Origin: Agitococcus sp. | GTDB lineage: Bacteria > Pseudomonadota > Gammaproteobacteria > Pseudomonadales > Moraxellaceae | Direction of reading: 5' to 3' | Assembly (NCBI GenBank): GCA_030646715.1 | Contig: JAUSLJ010000048.1 | Location: forward strand, 17,395 to 81,394 | Length of the DNA stretch: 64,000 nucleotides | Shown here: in pieces, positions 9,467-19,634 of the stretch | Position numbering within the stretch: the stretch's first letter is position 1 | How the letters are laid out: each line of letters begins with the position of its first letter | Translations under genes and position numbers: made by a program | Notes under the pieces: generated by a model | The model's database searches: none | What the model was told of the DNA's origin: nothing | What the model saw: the letters and a program-made list of their open reading frames with translations, nothing else

Positions 9467-9736
9467 ATGACTACACATGCATCACACCCCGACATCATCA
9501 AGCGTCTCAAGCGCGCTCACGGCCACCTGAATAGCGTCATTGCCATGCTGGAGGAAGATCGCCCCTGCTTGGACATCACCCAACAATTGCAAGCCGTTGA
9601 AAGCGCATTAAGCAATGCCAAAAAACTGTTAATCCACGACCATATTGACCACTGCCTTGAGCATGCCCTCGATGACGACTCCCGCACTAGCGACGACATA
9701 GTTAAAGAATTCAAAGCCATTACCAAATACCTTTAA
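9467..9736 (+). CDS. rcnR: CsoR/RcnR-family metal-responsive repressor
   Basis: An 89-residue all-helical repressor of the DUF156/CsoR-RcnR family. It shows the conserved RLKRAHGHLNSVIAMLEE first helix, a Cys at residue 34 (RPCLDI) and a His-rich second helix (IHDHIDHCLEHAL) that would form the metal site. The following rcnA remnant makes a Ni/Co RcnR function most likely. Upstream (about 9431-9464) the promoter holds nested inverted repeats (GCTTTATC...GATAAAGC around TATCC...GGATA) that may be the operator. Confidence 0.85.
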   Translation: MTTHASHPDIIKRLKRAHGHLNSVIAMLEEDRPCLDITQQLQAVESALSNAKKLLIHDHIDHCLEHALDDDSRTSDDIVKEFKAITKYL

Positions 9737-9747
9737 GAGTTGTCTGC

Positions 9748-9852
9748 ATGATTGAGTTTTCCTCTTTGGTCGCCCAAGGTCAGGCGTGGCTATTTATTCC
9801 CAGTGCCATTGGGGCTTTGTGTCACTGGCTTGATATGAATTTAGTTTCATAA
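9748..9852 (+). pseudogene. rcnA: Remnant of the nickel/cobalt exporter gene rcnA
   Basis: Directly after rcnR, an ATG-initiated 34-codon frame begins MIEFSSLVAQGQAWLFIPSA, matching the start of RcnA. It then degenerates (two residues lost, HGLEPGHSK replaced by CHWLDMNLVS) and stops at 9850-9852. The full RcnA is about 270 residues with six or more membrane segments, so about 90 percent is missing. The repressor is intact but its export target has been lost here, perhaps by a deletion that joined rcnA to the following gene. Confidence 0.75.
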
Positions 9853-9867
9853 GACTGGAGAGATGCG

Positions 9868-10197
9868 ATGGAACTGTTGAAGACAACAGGACTATTCTTT
9901 GTCACCGCATTGGCTGAGATCTTGGGCTGTTATTTGCCGTGGTTATGGTTACGCCAGCAGGGATCAGTGTGGTTACTCGTTCCTGCCACACTCAGTTTAA
10001 TGGCTTTTGTCTGGTTATTAACACTACACCCTGCGGCCAGTGGCCGCGTCTATGCCGCTTATGGCGGTGTGTATGTGGTCACGGCATTAGCTTGGTTGTA
10101 TTGGGTTGACGGTGTAAAACTCAGTGTCTGGGATATGGTCGGTGCTGGTCTGGCTTTACTGGGCATGACCATTATTACGATGGGCTGGGATAAATAG
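9868..10197 (+). CDS. ynfA: YnfA / UPF0060 family small membrane protein
   Basis: A 109-residue protein with four hydrophobic segments. The signatures [14 protein letters not shown] and [12 protein letters not shown] match the YnfA/UPF0060 family of the drug/metabolite transporter superfamily. Its SD (GGAGAG) lies six bases before the ATG. It follows the rcnA remnant, suggesting that the deletion endpoint left it under the rcnR promoter. Confidence 0.88.
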   Translation: MELLKTTGLFFVTALAEILGCYLPWLWLRQQGSVWLLVPATLSLMAFVWLLTLHPAASGRVYAAYGGVYVVTALAWLYWVDGVKLSVWDMVGAGLALLGMTIITMGWDK

Positions 10198-10265
10198 CAC
10201 ATTGGTATTAGCTTAGACTGGTATATTGGTAACTATTAGACCACTACGGTCAGGGATGCATTGAG

Positions 10266-10796
10266 ATGAATAGTAAAAAACTGCATATATTGGCCGTAGC
10301 ATTTGTTACCCCCACACTATTCAGCTCGTTACTCGTATGGGCTCATGGTGATGAGCATTTTGACCTCAATATGAAGGTCGATAACCCGATTAGGGCGCAG
10401 ACGCAAGCCGTTGGTCAACAAGGTATGCCCAAAGACGTGAGCCGAACTATCGAAATAAGTATGGACGATATGCTGCGTTTTAGTCCTAATCGCTTATTGG
10501 TACAACAAGGCGAAACGATACGTTTACGAATTAAGAATAACGGCAAAGTGCCCCATGATTTTGTGTTGGGTACGCGTGACGAAATTATGCAGCATGCGGG
10601 TATGATGGAAGCGATGCCAGGTATGGTGCATGCCAAAGCCAATATTGCGCATATATTGCCTGACAAAAGTACGGACATCATCTGGCAGTTTACTCAAGCA
10701 GGCAATTTTGTGTTTGCCTGTCTTATTTCTGGTCATTTGCCTGCCGATGCCGATATAGATGGCAAGGTCACTGTGACTGCTAGTTCTGAAAAGTAG
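10266..10796 (+). CDS. Periplasmic cupredoxin (axial ligand altered)
   Basis: A 176-residue protein with a signal peptide (ending near VWAHGDEH) and a cupredoxin domain. The type-1 copper ligands His (VPHDFVLG), Cys (FVFACLISG) and His (GHLPA) are visible. The axial Met is missing: the homologue at 42842-43660 has HLPAGMQG where this copy reads HLPADADIDG. Over the first 165 residues the two are close paralogues. A role in periplasmic copper binding or oxidation is inferred. Confidence 0.85.
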   Translation: MNSKKLHILAVAFVTPTLFSSLLVWAHGDEHFDLNMKVDNPIRAQTQAVGQQGMPKDVSRTIEISMDDMLRFSPNRLLVQQGETIRLRIKNNGKVPHDFVLGTRDEIMQHAGMMEAMPGMVHAKANIAHILPDKSTDIIWQFTQAGNFVFACLISGHLPADADIDGKVTVTASSEK

Positions 10797-10857
10797 AAAA
10801 TTTTCGTATCAGCAATGAGAGTCTTGGTGAGGAGATATAAAGCTGAAGCACGTTCAG

Positions 10858-10883
10858 AGGTTGGCCAATACCATGACCAACCT
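10858..10883. terminator. Possible bidirectional terminator between convergent genes
   Basis: AGGTTGG (10858-10864) and CCAACCT (10877-10883) form a 7-bp stem between two convergent genes, followed by the T-containing TCTTCCTG. The U-tract is weak, so this is a tentative call. Confidence 0.35.
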
Positions 10884-10903
10884 TCTTCCTGAAAACAGTA
10901 TGC

Positions 10904-11677
10904 CTAGGCTTTTGCAGCCGACCACACTTGACGAGATAACCAATCCCACACCATCAATCCTGTAGGCACGAGAATCAACGAGTACGTGAGCCAGACCCCA
11001 TATTCACCACCTGGGCCATAAGCTTCGGTGGCATTATGCCAGTAGGTATTATCCAGCACAGGTAAGGCTCCCGCCTCAGAAAACTCATGGAAGGCATAAA
11101 TAACGAGCTGCACTGAAAACACCGCCAAGAATGCTCCCGTCACACGAAATAACAAACCGACATTCACTCGTTGCCCATAACGGCTCCATAACCATGCCAA
11201 CCCAGCAGCCAGACCAAACCCGCCAACGGCACTGGCAGCAAGGCTTAAACCACTGGCGGTACTGGCCAGCGCCGCGATGAGCGTCGCCGCTTCTACACCT
11301 TCTCGCCCTACCATAAAGACGGCAAAAAAGAAGACACTCCACCAGACCGCACGAAGCTTACCTTCAGTCAGCGTGGTAAGGTGTTGACGAATCTCTTGAG
11401 ACATTTTCTTGCCATGCCGCGTCATGTGAATCACGCAACTAATGATAAGCATTGCTGCCGCAAGTGCGAGCCAGCCTTCCCACACAGGTGATAATGCGCC
11501 TGTACGCGCCAGATAAACGCCTAACGCAGCTGAGCCTGCAACAGCCGTTATTGCGCCCGAAAACAACGGCCTGAGTAACACGGCATTGTCTGTTTTGCGT
11601 AGAAACGCCATCGCTATCGAAATAATCAGTAGAGCCTCTAGCCCTTCGCGGAACGTGGTCATAAATATCGCTAGCAT
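10904..11677 (-). CDS. FTR1-family high-affinity iron permease
   Basis: A 257-residue membrane protein with seven hydrophobic segments and the two REGxE signatures of the FTR1/EfeU family: REGLEALL at about residue 10 and REGVEAA at about 124. It imports ferric or ferrous iron across the inner membrane with an oxidase or periplasmic partner. AGGAG lies seven bases upstream of the ATG. It sits downstream of a Fur box and a small membrane protein, so it is probably iron-repressed. Iron uptake next to copper genes may reflect coupling with multicopper ferroxidases. Confidence 0.9.
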   Translation of the reverse strand: MLAIFMTTFREGLEALLIISIAMAFLRKTDNAVLLRPLFSGAITAVAGSAALGVYLARTGALSPVWEGWLALAAAMLIISCVIHMTRHGKKMSQEIRQHLTTLTEGKLRAVWWSVFFFAVFMVGREGVEAATLIAALASTASGLSLAASAVGGFGLAAGLAWLWSRYGQRVNVGLLFRVTGAFLAVFSVQLVIYAFHEFSEAGALPVLDNTYWHNATEAYGPGGEYGVWLTYSLILVPTGLMVWDWLSRQVWSAAKA

Positions 11678-11790
11678 GGATCAATCTCCTGTAAACCACT
11701 GGATGCCAAACGACAGAATTGCTGTTGCACGCCACTACCATGAGGCATGGCGAGCTTTAAAACGGGGATATAGCAGGTAAAACGCATCAT
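11671..11790 (-). CDS. Possible 39-residue small ORF overlapping the iron permease start
   Basis: An ATGATG at 11785-11790 with GAGAG upstream opens a frame (MMRFTCYIPVLKLAMPHGSG...) that ends in TAG at 11671, overlapping the permease ATG as ATGCTAG. The overlap is typical of translational coupling. No family is recognised and the frame could be chance. Confidence 0.3.
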   Translation of the reverse strand: MMRFTCYIPVLKLAMPHGSGVQQQFCRLASSGLQEIDPC

Positions 11791-11848
11791 GTTTTTCTCT
11801 CAAAGATACAAAAAATCGAAAAGGTATTCGTTAGTTGTCTCGGAGGCG

Positions 11849-12292
11849 TTAATGACGCATGACCATCGTCCGCCTGAGAAAAGGCAAAGAGTTACGACAA
11901 ATAGGAGCAGGGAGAGGTATGCGATGATGCAAACGTGTTAAAGGCAGACACCAAATGGCAAACCATATCCATAAAGACAAGGAAATTATCGGGAGTTTAT
12001 CCAGCTCGGCGTTCAAACCACTCTTCCCTTCATCATCACAGGGAACCGTCAACGTATAATTAATGGCATGAGCCATCAGGTCAGAGACGCAATCCTTGCT
12101 ATGGTCATGAATAACCCATTCGACGATTTGACCTTTATCCTCAACCACAAGTTGATGACCATGACCGCCAAGCCACAACATGGGAAGCCAGTTAAATAAT
12201 CCAATAACCACCAAGAAGTACGCAGGCAACAGCACACCTAGCACAAGTGCTATATGGTGAGAGCGCCGACGTAGTGGATGGAATGATGGCAT
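11849..12292 (-). CDS. Small membrane protein behind a Fur box
   Basis: A 147-residue protein with an N-terminal membrane segment (ALVLGVLLPAYFLVVIGLF), a soluble middle with His and Cys (HDHSKDCVS, TVPCDD) and a second hydrophobic stretch (ISLSLWIWFAIWCLPL). Family unknown. A near-consensus Fur box lies 23 bases upstream of the start and the iron permease follows on the same strand, so a role in iron uptake is likely. Confidence 0.65.
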   Translation of the reverse strand: MPSFHPLRRRSHHIALVLGVLLPAYFLVVIGLFNWLPMLWLGGHGHQLVVEDKGQIVEWVIHDHSKDCVSDLMAHAINYTLTVPCDDEGKSGLNAELDKLPIISLSLWIWFAIWCLPLTRLHHRIPLPAPICRNSLPFLRRTMVMRH

Positions 12293-12314
12293 AAAAAAAC
12301 TGACCCGATGCTAA

Positions 12315-12329
12315 TGAGAATGATTATCA
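12315..12329. promoter_or_regulatory. Fur box
   Basis: TGAGAATGATTATCA differs by one base from the 7-1-7 Fur core TGATAATNATTATCA. It lies immediately upstream of the minus-strand gene starting at 12292 and should give iron-dependent repression of that gene and the FTR1 permease. Confidence 0.8.
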
Positions 12330-12388
12330 ATCATAAAGAGATGTATGTCACGTTGTTTTTACATACCCATGATGCCAACTTACTTGGC

Positions 12389-12814
12389 TCACGACTTCTT
12401 GGCGATCACCAGTAGACCTGCAACAATCAATGCCGCGCCAGTCATCATCCGCAGGGTAATCACTTCTTTCAGCAACAGACTGGCTAACCCGATAGCAACG
12501 ACGACACTGCCTTTGTCAATGAGAGCTACCGTCGCCACATCGCCAACTTTGAGTGCCTTATAATAAAAAATCCACGAGATCGTCGTGGTGACACCAGACA
12601 ATCCCAGCCACACTAAATTCATGCGTCCGACGGCGGGTAACTCCTGCATTGACACACTGAATGCAGCAAATCCCAATACAAACAGGCTGACAAACAGCGT
12701 GCGAATGGTCAGACCCAACTCACCCGAAATACCTGCCAGTCCCATCTTGGCAATGACCGACGTAAAGCCTGCAAAAGCCATTGAGATAAAGGCGTAAACT
12801 ATCCATTTTTCCAC
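12389..12814 (-). CDS. EamA/DMT-family half transporter
   Basis: A 141-residue protein with about five hydrophobic segments, resembling one EamA repeat (WIFYYKALKVGDVATVALID, VITLRMMTGAALIVAGLLVI). Full-size DMT exporters have two repeats, so this one probably acts as a dimer. Substrate unknown. ATG with GGAGGG-type SD upstream. Confidence 0.85.
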   Translation of the reverse strand: MEKWIVYAFISMAFAGFTSVIAKMGLAGISGELGLTIRTLFVSLFVLGFAAFSVSMQELPAVGRMNLVWLGLSGVTTTISWIFYYKALKVGDVATVALIDKGSVVVAIGLASLLLKEVITLRMMTGAALIVAGLLVIAKKS

Positions 12815-12849
12815 ATCACCCTCCTGACGGTTTTAATATCATCAATAAA

Positions 12850-13128
12850 CTATTGTTTGACCTTACTCAGGCTATCATGCAGATAAGAAAATCCCTGACT
12901 TTTATCGTTAATGAATATCTGATCGTCATCCATGTGGGCACGAAAATACAGACCTTCTGACCCCATGAGGATGTCCACCAGATACCAGCCAAAAAATGTG
13001 ACTGCCGTTACTTTGGTATGATCTTTTTGGAGTTCCGATTTCGCGCCTTTGAGGTTCTTCGCTGGAATAACGACACATTTGGTCAGATGACCATCCGTGA
13101 TGGTGACTTTGTAAAATCGTGTTCTCAT
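12850..13128 (-). CDS. Hypothetical 92-residue cytosolic protein
   Basis: MRTRFYKVTITDGHLTKCVV... has no signal or membrane segment and I do not recognise it. The ATG at 13128 has a strong GGAGAGG SD; a TTG one codon upstream is unlikely. It lies between the EamA protein and cusF on the same strand. Confidence 0.6.
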   Translation of the reverse strand: MRTRFYKVTITDGHLTKCVVIPAKNLKGAKSELQKDHTKVTAVTFFGWYLVDILMGSEGLYFRAHMDDDQIFINDKSQGFSYLHDSLSKVKQ

Positions 13129-13229
13129 CAATGCCTCTCCTCCCTCGCGAGATAGATCAACCGCAAATGCGGATCACCCATCAAAACGGAGCGAGTCTTA
13201 GGCTTACTCCGTTCTGCTCGGACTGTTGA

Positions 13230-13607
13230 TTACTTCGCTGGCTTAATCGCCGTCACCAGCGCATTCATGCCGCCCTCTGCCTTCAGCTCAAACTCCACTT
13301 TTTGTCCCACTTTCAACCCCTTCAGCAACTTGGAGTTGGCGACCTTAAAGTCCATATTCATCGGCGGCCAGTTCAGTTCTTTAATGGCTTCATGATCCAG
13401 CGTGACCGTGCCTTGTTTGGCATCAAGACCTTTCACCACTCCCATGCCGTGCGCCATTTTACTGGCAGGCTTTGCGGTGGCTTGGGCGGCTGGCATCGTC
13501 ATGTCCATCTTGCCCATATTCATGTTACCCATGTTGTCATCAGCAACAACAGGGAGCGTATAACCAAGAGCCATCATCGCAACTAAGGCTAAATTTCGTT
13601 TTTTCAT
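13230..13607 (-). CDS. cusF: Periplasmic Cu(I)/Ag(I) chaperone CusF
   Basis: A 125-residue secreted protein with a signal peptide (ending near TLPVVADD), a Met-rich linker (MGNMNMGKMDMTMP) and the CusF OB domain. The copper ligands His-Trp-Met-Met are all present in LDHEAIKELNWPPMNMDFKV. It passes Cu(I) to the CusCBA pump. I chose the third ATG (13607), six bases after GAGGAA. It follows cusA by about 30 bases. Confidence 0.92.
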   Translation of the reverse strand: MKKRNLALVAMMALGYTLPVVADDNMGNMNMGKMDMTMPAAQATAKPASKMAHGMGVVKGLDAKQGTVTLDHEAIKELNWPPMNMDFKVANSKLLKGLKVGQKVEFELKAEGGMNALVTAIKPAK

Positions 13608-13638
13608 CATCATTTCCTCTACGTTTAAAAAGAACAAC

Positions 13639-16600
13639 TCAGGTGTTTTTCACCTTCAACCCACGTTGCCGTAACAACACATACGCCGCAGGCAACACAA
13701 ACAGCGACAACAACGGCGCGGTCAACATCCCGCCTACCATCGGTGCCGCTATACGACTCATCGCTTCCGAACCTGTTCCTGTCCCCACCAAAATTGGGAA
13801 CAATCCTGCCAAAATGACGGCAACCGTCATGGCTTTTGGCCGCACTCGTAACACTGCGCCGTCAATCAAAGCTTGGTGTAAATCATCCAGCGTATTGAGC
13901 TGGCCAGCCTGTTGGTAACGACTAATGGCCTCATCAAGATAGACCAACATAATTACGCCAAACTCTGCCGCCAGCCCAGACAACGCAATCATGCCCACGC
14001 CTGAAGCAATGGAGAAATTGTGTCCTAATAGATACAAAAACCAGATCGCACCCACTAAGGCAAAAGGCAGCGTGCCAAGAATGAGTAGCGCGGGCGTGAT
14101 ACGAGCAAAGGCGAGAAATAACAGGATAAAAATAATGGCGAGAGTCATCGGCACAACCAACAACAACCGTTTGGCTGCCCGTTCAAAATATTCAAACTGC
14201 CCCGACCACGCCAACGCATAACCTGCGGGCAACGGCAGCTCGCGCTCAACTTTTGCCCGCGCTTCTTTAACAAAGCCTGCCAAATCACGATCACGAATAT
14301 CGACATAGACCCAGAGGTTGGGACGAGCGTTTTCGCTTTTAATCATCGGAGGGCCATCGCTGATACTGAGTGTAGCAATCGTGCCAAGTGTGATGGTTGC
14401 GCCGTTCGCCGTCACTAAAGGTAATTCCTGCAATGTTGCCAGCGAGTCACGGCGTTCTCGCGGAAAACGGATGTTGATGGGGAAACGGGCGCGGCCATCC
14501 AATTGCTCACCAATGTTTTCTCCACCCACTGCTGTAGCAATAAAGTCCTGCACTTCTTGGATGTTGAGGCCATAACGCGCCGCTTGCAGACGGTCGATGT
14601 GAATATCGACATAACGCCCACCCGTCACCCGCTCAGCAATCACCGACGATGCACCTGGAATTTGTTTGACGAGTCGTTCAACTTCCTGCCCCAGCTTTTC
14701 CAGTGTTGCTAAGTCTGATCCTGACAACTTGATACCGACAGGGCTTTTAATCCCCGTTGCCAGCATATCAATCCGATTACGAATCGGTTGCACCCAGACA
14801 TTGGCCATGCCTGGCACTTGCAGTCGTGCATCCAGTTCTTTGATGAGTTTTTCGGGTGTCATGCCTGCGCGCCACTCGCTACGAGGTTTGAGTTGGATGG
14901 TGGTTTCCAGCATTTCCAAAGGTGCAGGATCAGTCGCTGATTCGGCGCGGCCTGCTTTGCCAAACACTGTTTGTACTTCGGGTACGGTTTTGATCAAACG
15001 GTCAGTAAGCTGGACAATCTCGGCAGCTTTATCAGCGGACAAACTGGGCAATGCCGTCGGCATATACAGTAAATCGCCTTCATCCAATGGCGGCATAAAC
15101 TCCGAACCTAGTTTTGATAACGGCCACAGGGTTAGCAATACCGCCATTAAGGCGACCATGAGCGTTTTTTTCGGGTGATGTAATACCCACACCAACAACG
15201 GTTTATAGCCCTTAATTAACCAGCGATTGATCGGGTTTTCTTGTTCCGAGCGAATATGACCATGAATAAAAAACGTCATTAACACGGGAATCAGCGTCAC
15301 GGATAGACCAGCCGCAGCGGCCATTGCATAGGTTTTGGTAAAGGCCAACGGCGCAAACAGGCGGCCTTCCTGCGCTTCCAGCGTAAAGACGGGAATAAAG
15401 GACAAAGTGATAATTAACAGGGAGAAAAACAACGCTGGGCCAACCTCACAGGCGGCTTCAATAATGAGTTGCTTTTGTTGCTGGCGTGAGGCGAGTCCAT
15501 GTTCCGTTTGCCAGTGTTCCAGCTTGCGATGGGCATTTTCAATCATCACAATCGCGGCATCGACCATCGCGCCAATGGCAATAGCAATACCACCTAACGA
15601 CATGATATTGGCGTTGATGCCTTGATAGTACATGATGATAAACGCGGTCAATACGCCTAGCGGCAGGGCAATAATAGCCACTAACGCCGAGCGTAAATGC
15701 CACAAAAACACGGCACACACGATTGCTACGACCAAAAACTCTTCCAGTAGTTTGTGCCAAAGATTAGCCACAGCACGGTCAATTAACTGGGAGCGGTCAT
15801 AGACGGTAACAACTTCAACGCCTGACGGCAGACTACGTTGCAGCGTCGCCAACTTTTCTTTAACTGCGTTAATGGTTTGACGGGCATTTTGTCCTGAGCG
15901 CAAGACAATCACGCCGCCCACGACTTCGCCTTCGCCGTTTAACTCAGCAATGCCACGGCGCATTTCTGGCCCTAATTGCACACGGGCAACATCGGCCAAT
16001 AAAATCGGTGTCCCTGTCGCTGACACGCCAAGGGGAATCTGGCGGAAATCATCCAGCGTTCTCAAATAGCCTTGCACCCGCACCATATACTCAGCTTCGC
16101 CCTGCTCCAGCACGGAACCGCCCGCTTCACTATTCGCCGCTTTGATGGCGGCTGTAACCGTAGATAAGGGTAAGCGGTAGCTGCGTAATTTGTTGGGGTC
16201 AACCTGTACCTGAAACTGTTTGACCATACCGCCCAAGGTAGCGACCTCTGCGACATTGGGCACGGTCTTTAATTCAAACTTGAGGAACCAGTCTTGGAAA
16301 GCGCGTAATTCGGCCAAGTCGTGCTGACCTGTTTTATCAACCAGTGCGTATTCATAAATCCAGCCCACACCTGTGGCATCGGGCCCTAAACTCGGTTTAG
16401 CCCCTGCGGGCAACCGACTCGCCACTTGACTGAGATATTCCAGCACCCGTGATCGCGCCCAATACACATCGGTGTGATCATCAAAGAGGATATAGACAAA
16501 AGAGTCGCCAAAAAACGAATAACCGCGCACCGTCTTGACCCCAGGTACAGACAACATGGCAGTGGTCAAAGGATAAGTCACCTGATTTTCCACCACTTGC

Positions 16601-16773
16601 GGTGCTTGACCCTGCCACGGCGTGCGAATGATGACTTGCGTATCGGATAAATCGGGAATGGCATCCAACGGTGTACGCAACAAAGCGAATACACCCCATG
16701 CCGCCAGCAACAGTGTGGCCAGTAACACCAACAATCGCTGCTGCACAGACCAGTGAATAATACGTTTAATCAT
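13639..16773 (-). CDS. cusA: CusA Cu(I)/Ag(I) efflux RND pump
   Basis: A 1044-residue inner-membrane RND pump. The three methionines of the CusA copper site are in place: LLYMP near 569, PLEML near 620 and RIDML near 669, matching M573, M623 and M672 of E. coli CusA. TM4 reads [15 protein letters not shown], the monovalent-metal signature. The start overlaps the cusB stop (ATGA). Confidence 0.95.
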   Translation of the reverse strand: MIKRIIHWSVQQRLLVLLATLLLAAWGVFALLRTPLDAIPDLSDTQVIIRTPWQGQAPQVVENQVTYPLTTAMLSVPGVKTVRGYSFFGDSFVYILFDDHTDVYWARSRVLEYLSQVASRLPAGAKPSLGPDATGVGWIYEYALVDKTGQHDLAELRAFQDWFLKFELKTVPNVAEVATLGGMVKQFQVQVDPNKLRSYRLPLSTVTAAIKAANSEAGGSVLEQGEAEYMVRVQGYLRTLDDFRQIPLGVSATGTPILLADVARVQLGPEMRRGIAELNGEGEVVGGVIVLRSGQNARQTINAVKEKLATLQRSLPSGVEVVTVYDRSQLIDRAVANLWHKLLEEFLVVAIVCAVFLWHLRSALVAIIALPLGVLTAFIIMYYQGINANIMSLGGIAIAIGAMVDAAIVMIENAHRKLEHWQTEHGLASRQQQKQLIIEAACEVGPALFFSLLIITLSFIPVFTLEAQEGRLFAPLAFTKTYAMAAAAGLSVTLIPVLMTFFIHGHIRSEQENPINRWLIKGYKPLLVWVLHHPKKTLMVALMAVLLTLWPLSKLGSEFMPPLDEGDLLYMPTALPSLSADKAAEIVQLTDRLIKTVPEVQTVFGKAGRAESATDPAPLEMLETTIQLKPRSEWRAGMTPEKLIKELDARLQVPGMANVWVQPIRNRIDMLATGIKSPVGIKLSGSDLATLEKLGQEVERLVKQIPGASSVIAERVTGGRYVDIHIDRLQAARYGLNIQEVQDFIATAVGGENIGEQLDGRARFPINIRFPRERRDSLATLQELPLVTANGATITLGTIATLSISDGPPMIKSENARPNLWVYVDIRDRDLAGFVKEARAKVERELPLPAGYALAWSGQFEYFERAAKRLLLVVPMTLAIIFILLFLAFARITPALLILGTLPFALVGAIWFLYLLGHNFSIASGVGMIALSGLAAEFGVIMLVYLDEAISRYQQAGQLNTLDDLHQALIDGAVLRVRPKAMTVAVILAGLFPILVGTGTGSEAMSRIAAPMVGGMLTAPLLSLFVLPAAYVLLRQRGLKVKNT

Positions 16774-18299
16774 GGCATAACCTCCTTGTGGAGCTGCTCA
16801 ATGATATAAACGTCCTGCTCAGGCTTAATGTTGACCTCCATCCTCACCTCATCACCGACGTTGAGGTTTTTGAGTTGCTCACGATGACGCAACTTAAAGG
16901 TCATGGTCATCGGTGGCCAGTTCAAGGCGGCAATCGCGTCATGATCCAAGGTCACAGAAGACGTGTTTGTGTCGATGGCGACGACTTTAGCTCGTATTCC
17001 TGTGTCTGCTTTAACTGATTCACGCATGGCCGTTGGTTGGTTGGGTATCTCGTTTGCATTATTCGCAGTGGTAAGACGCGCTAATACGCCGTTGAGTGAC
17101 GCTTCCGAATCAATCAAAAACTGACCTGAAGCCACCACCTCTTCGCCAAGCTGCAAACCTTTTAGAATCTCGCTTTGACCGTTTTTCTCTACACCTAAAC
17201 TCACGACGACGGGGCGAAAATGCTGGCCGTCTTTGACTATCACCACCGTGCGTGTGCCTGTACTAATCACCGCTTCTGAAGGTACGCTAATCACCTGCCG
17301 ACGATGCCCAGCCACATTGGCCGTCACAAACATACCTGTTCTTAATAGACCTGACCGATTTGCCATGACCACTCGTACACGCACACTGCGCGTGCTGCTA
17401 TCCAATGTCGGATACAGATAGTCAATGCGACCACTAAAAGTTTGCTCAGGCAGGCTTTCCAGTTGTGACTCAACAGCATCACCCACTTTTAAACGAGAAG
17501 CGTCACGCTCAGGTATTTCCAGTATCAGCCATACCGTCGATAAATCGGCCAACTGCATCAGGTTCGTGGCGGGTACAATTTGTCCGCCTTCACGCACCAG
17601 TAACTCAGTCACGACACCAGACGCAGGTGCATAAATTCCAATACGCGGATTGGCGCGACCTGCCTTGGTAATCGCGGCTATTTCACCCTCAGCCATACCC
17701 AACAACTGCAAGCGTTGACGTGCAGCTTGGCGCAAGCTGTCAACATCACTAATCCCAGTGACGTTCAGTAAGGCTAAATACTCCTGCTGAGCTGCCAATA
17801 ATTCTGGTGCATAAATGTCAGCCACTTTTTGCCCTGCTTTGACCGTATCACCAACCGCACGCACCGATAAATGCTCGACAAACCCTGCGCTTCGGGTTTG
17901 TATGGCGTACAAATGATGTTCGTCAGCTTCGATACGGCCAACGGCGGATATGCCGTCGGCAAACACGCTCGTTTGCACTTTGACCACGCGGATACCCAAA
18001 TTTTGTGCTACGCCTTCACGGATAGTGACGCTGTTGTTATCGCTACTCGCTTCCCCATTGTCGGTATATTTAGGTATTAACTGCATATCCATAAACGGGG
18101 ACTTGCCAGATTTGTCGAAGTGCTGTGTAGGCACCATTGGGTCGTACCAATACAGTATTTTTGACTCAGACTTGGTCTGCTTACTGGCATTGTCTGCCAT
18201 TGGCGAAGATGAAGCGTAATGGCGAAAGAACCACCCTGCGCTCACTCCTGTTAACACAACGCCAGTTAAGACAATGACGATTAATTTCGACTTGTTCAT
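16770..18299 (-). CDS. cusB: CusB adaptor with fused C-terminal CusF domain
   Basis: A 509-residue periplasmic adaptor, longer than E. coli CusB (about 407). After the membrane anchor comes the metal-binding module [12 protein letters not shown]...SPFMDMQ, with the three Met that bind Cu(I)/Ag(I). Lipoyl and beta-barrel domains follow. The last ~75 residues are a CusF domain with intact ligands ([20 protein letters not shown]). The fusion could hand copper directly to CusA. Both ends overlap neighbouring operon genes by ATGA. Confidence 0.93.
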   Translation of the reverse strand: MNKSKLIVIVLTGVVLTGVSAGWFFRHYASSSPMADNASKQTKSESKILYWYDPMVPTQHFDKSGKSPFMDMQLIPKYTDNGEASSDNNSVTIREGVAQNLGIRVVKVQTSVFADGISAVGRIEADEHHLYAIQTRSAGFVEHLSVRAVGDTVKAGQKVADIYAPELLAAQQEYLALLNVTGISDVDSLRQAARQRLQLLGMAEGEIAAITKAGRANPRIGIYAPASGVVTELLVREGGQIVPATNLMQLADLSTVWLILEIPERDASRLKVGDAVESQLESLPEQTFSGRIDYLYPTLDSSTRSVRVRVVMANRSGLLRTGMFVTANVAGHRRQVISVPSEAVISTGTRTVVIVKDGQHFRPVVVSLGVEKNGQSEILKGLQLGEEVVASGQFLIDSEASLNGVLARLTTANNANEIPNQPTAMRESVKADTGIRAKVVAIDTNTSSVTLDHDAIAALNWPPMTMTFKLRHREQLKNLNVGDEVRMEVNIKPEQDVYIIEQLHKEVMP

Positions 18300-19561
18300 A
18301 ATGTTGCTTCCTCATTGCCCGCGACATACTGCAAACGTACCAAAGCCCGTAAACGGTCTATACGAATCAGCCAATGTTCCAGCTCAACCTCCAATACTGC
18401 TCGCCGCGCCTGCCATACTAAAGATAACGGCGTTTTACCGACCTGATAGGCTGCTTGTGCTGTTGCTAGTGCCGCAGTAGTGGCTGGTATCAGCCGTTGG
18501 ATATGTACCTGCTCTCTGGCTTCGGCAGTGGCGTAGTCCGTTTGTGCTTCTGCCCATTCAGAACGCAAGGCTCGTTGTTGGTCTTCGGCCAGAAACTCAG
18601 CCTGTTGTGTATTGGCTAAAGCAGCCGCTTGTTGATGACGCTGGCGCAGTTGCTTTTGCCACGGCAAGCCGACAGTAAATTGCAGGCTGACCATATCGGC
18701 GCGTGAACCTTGCCGTTGACCGACCATCACCTCCCAACTCCAGTCAGGCAAATCTTCGGCAGTGGCTAACTCGGCTGCATGGCGATTGGCGGCGACACTC
18801 TGTTCAGCCGCGATGAACAGTGGATGTTGCGTGACGGCTTTTTGCTCATCAGCCGCTAAGGTAGGACTGAGTTCAGGCAAGTCTGTTGCTAAGGGACGTG
18901 TCGCTGCATCACCCAACCAGCGACTAAGCGTGGCTCGTGCTTTACGCGCATCTCGCTGTGCCATTAACTGTTGGTCATGCATCATCGCTATCAGTGCATC
19001 TTGCTGTAGCAATTCTGTAGCCGTTACCGCGCCGCTCGCCAGTTGGGTGGCCGCTACTTGTCGCTCAGCATGTAGCTCATCAATCAACTGTTGGCGCATG
19101 GCTACCGTCTTTTCGGCAGCAAACACATCCAGCCACGCCAATGCCGCATCACGCTGAATTAGCCGCGTCATGTTTTGACTATTAGCCGTCATCACTTCTG
19201 CTTGAGCTTGTAACTGCGCTGAAGCGGCGATTCGTTTGACAGGCCGCACCATATTTTGCATGAGGCCAATAGTGCTCATGGTCATGTCGTCACGGTTTAG
19301 CCGTAAACTATCACTACCCGTAATTGGCATATTGATGATGCCAAACTTGAGCTGGGGATCAGGCAATTGAGCCGCTGTTTGCGCTTGTTCACGCGCTGCG
19401 CTGGCGGCGGACTGGTAAGCCTGCACAGACGGTTGCTGCTCTACAGCGAGTTGGCGAGTGTCATAAAACGACAAGGACTCTATCGCCCAACTGCTAACAG
19501 GCAACATCAACAGACTGCATAAGACACACCTCGTTAAAGGTGGCATAAAGTGCCAGTTCAT
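18296..19561 (-). CDS. cusC: CusC-type outer-membrane factor
   Basis: A 421-residue TolC/OEP-family channel with a signal peptide (RCVLCSLLMLPVSSWAIE). It is the outer-membrane exit duct for the CusBA pump. GAGAG lies about 7 bases before the ATG at 19561. The order cusC-cusB-cusA-cusF is the same as in enterobacterial cus apart from the position of cusF. Confidence 0.9.
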   Translation of the reverse strand: MNWHFMPPLTRCVLCSLLMLPVSSWAIESLSFYDTRQLAVEQQPSVQAYQSAASAAREQAQTAAQLPDPQLKFGIINMPITGSDSLRLNRDDMTMSTIGLMQNMVRPVKRIAASAQLQAQAEVMTANSQNMTRLIQRDAALAWLDVFAAEKTVAMRQQLIDELHAERQVAATQLASGAVTATELLQQDALIAMMHDQQLMAQRDARKARATLSRWLGDAATRPLATDLPELSPTLAADEQKAVTQHPLFIAAEQSVAANRHAAELATAEDLPDWSWEVMVGQRQGSRADMVSLQFTVGLPWQKQLRQRHQQAAALANTQQAEFLAEDQQRALRSEWAEAQTDYATAEAREQVHIQRLIPATTAALATAQAAYQVGKTPLSLVWQARRAVLEVELEHWLIRIDRLRALVRLQYVAGNEEATL

Positions 19562-19634
19562 AGATCATCTCTCAAAATGGATAAACGCTGCCGTGGCCAG
19601 CAGGCACACGCCCGCTGACCAGCTTGCTGGTTAA

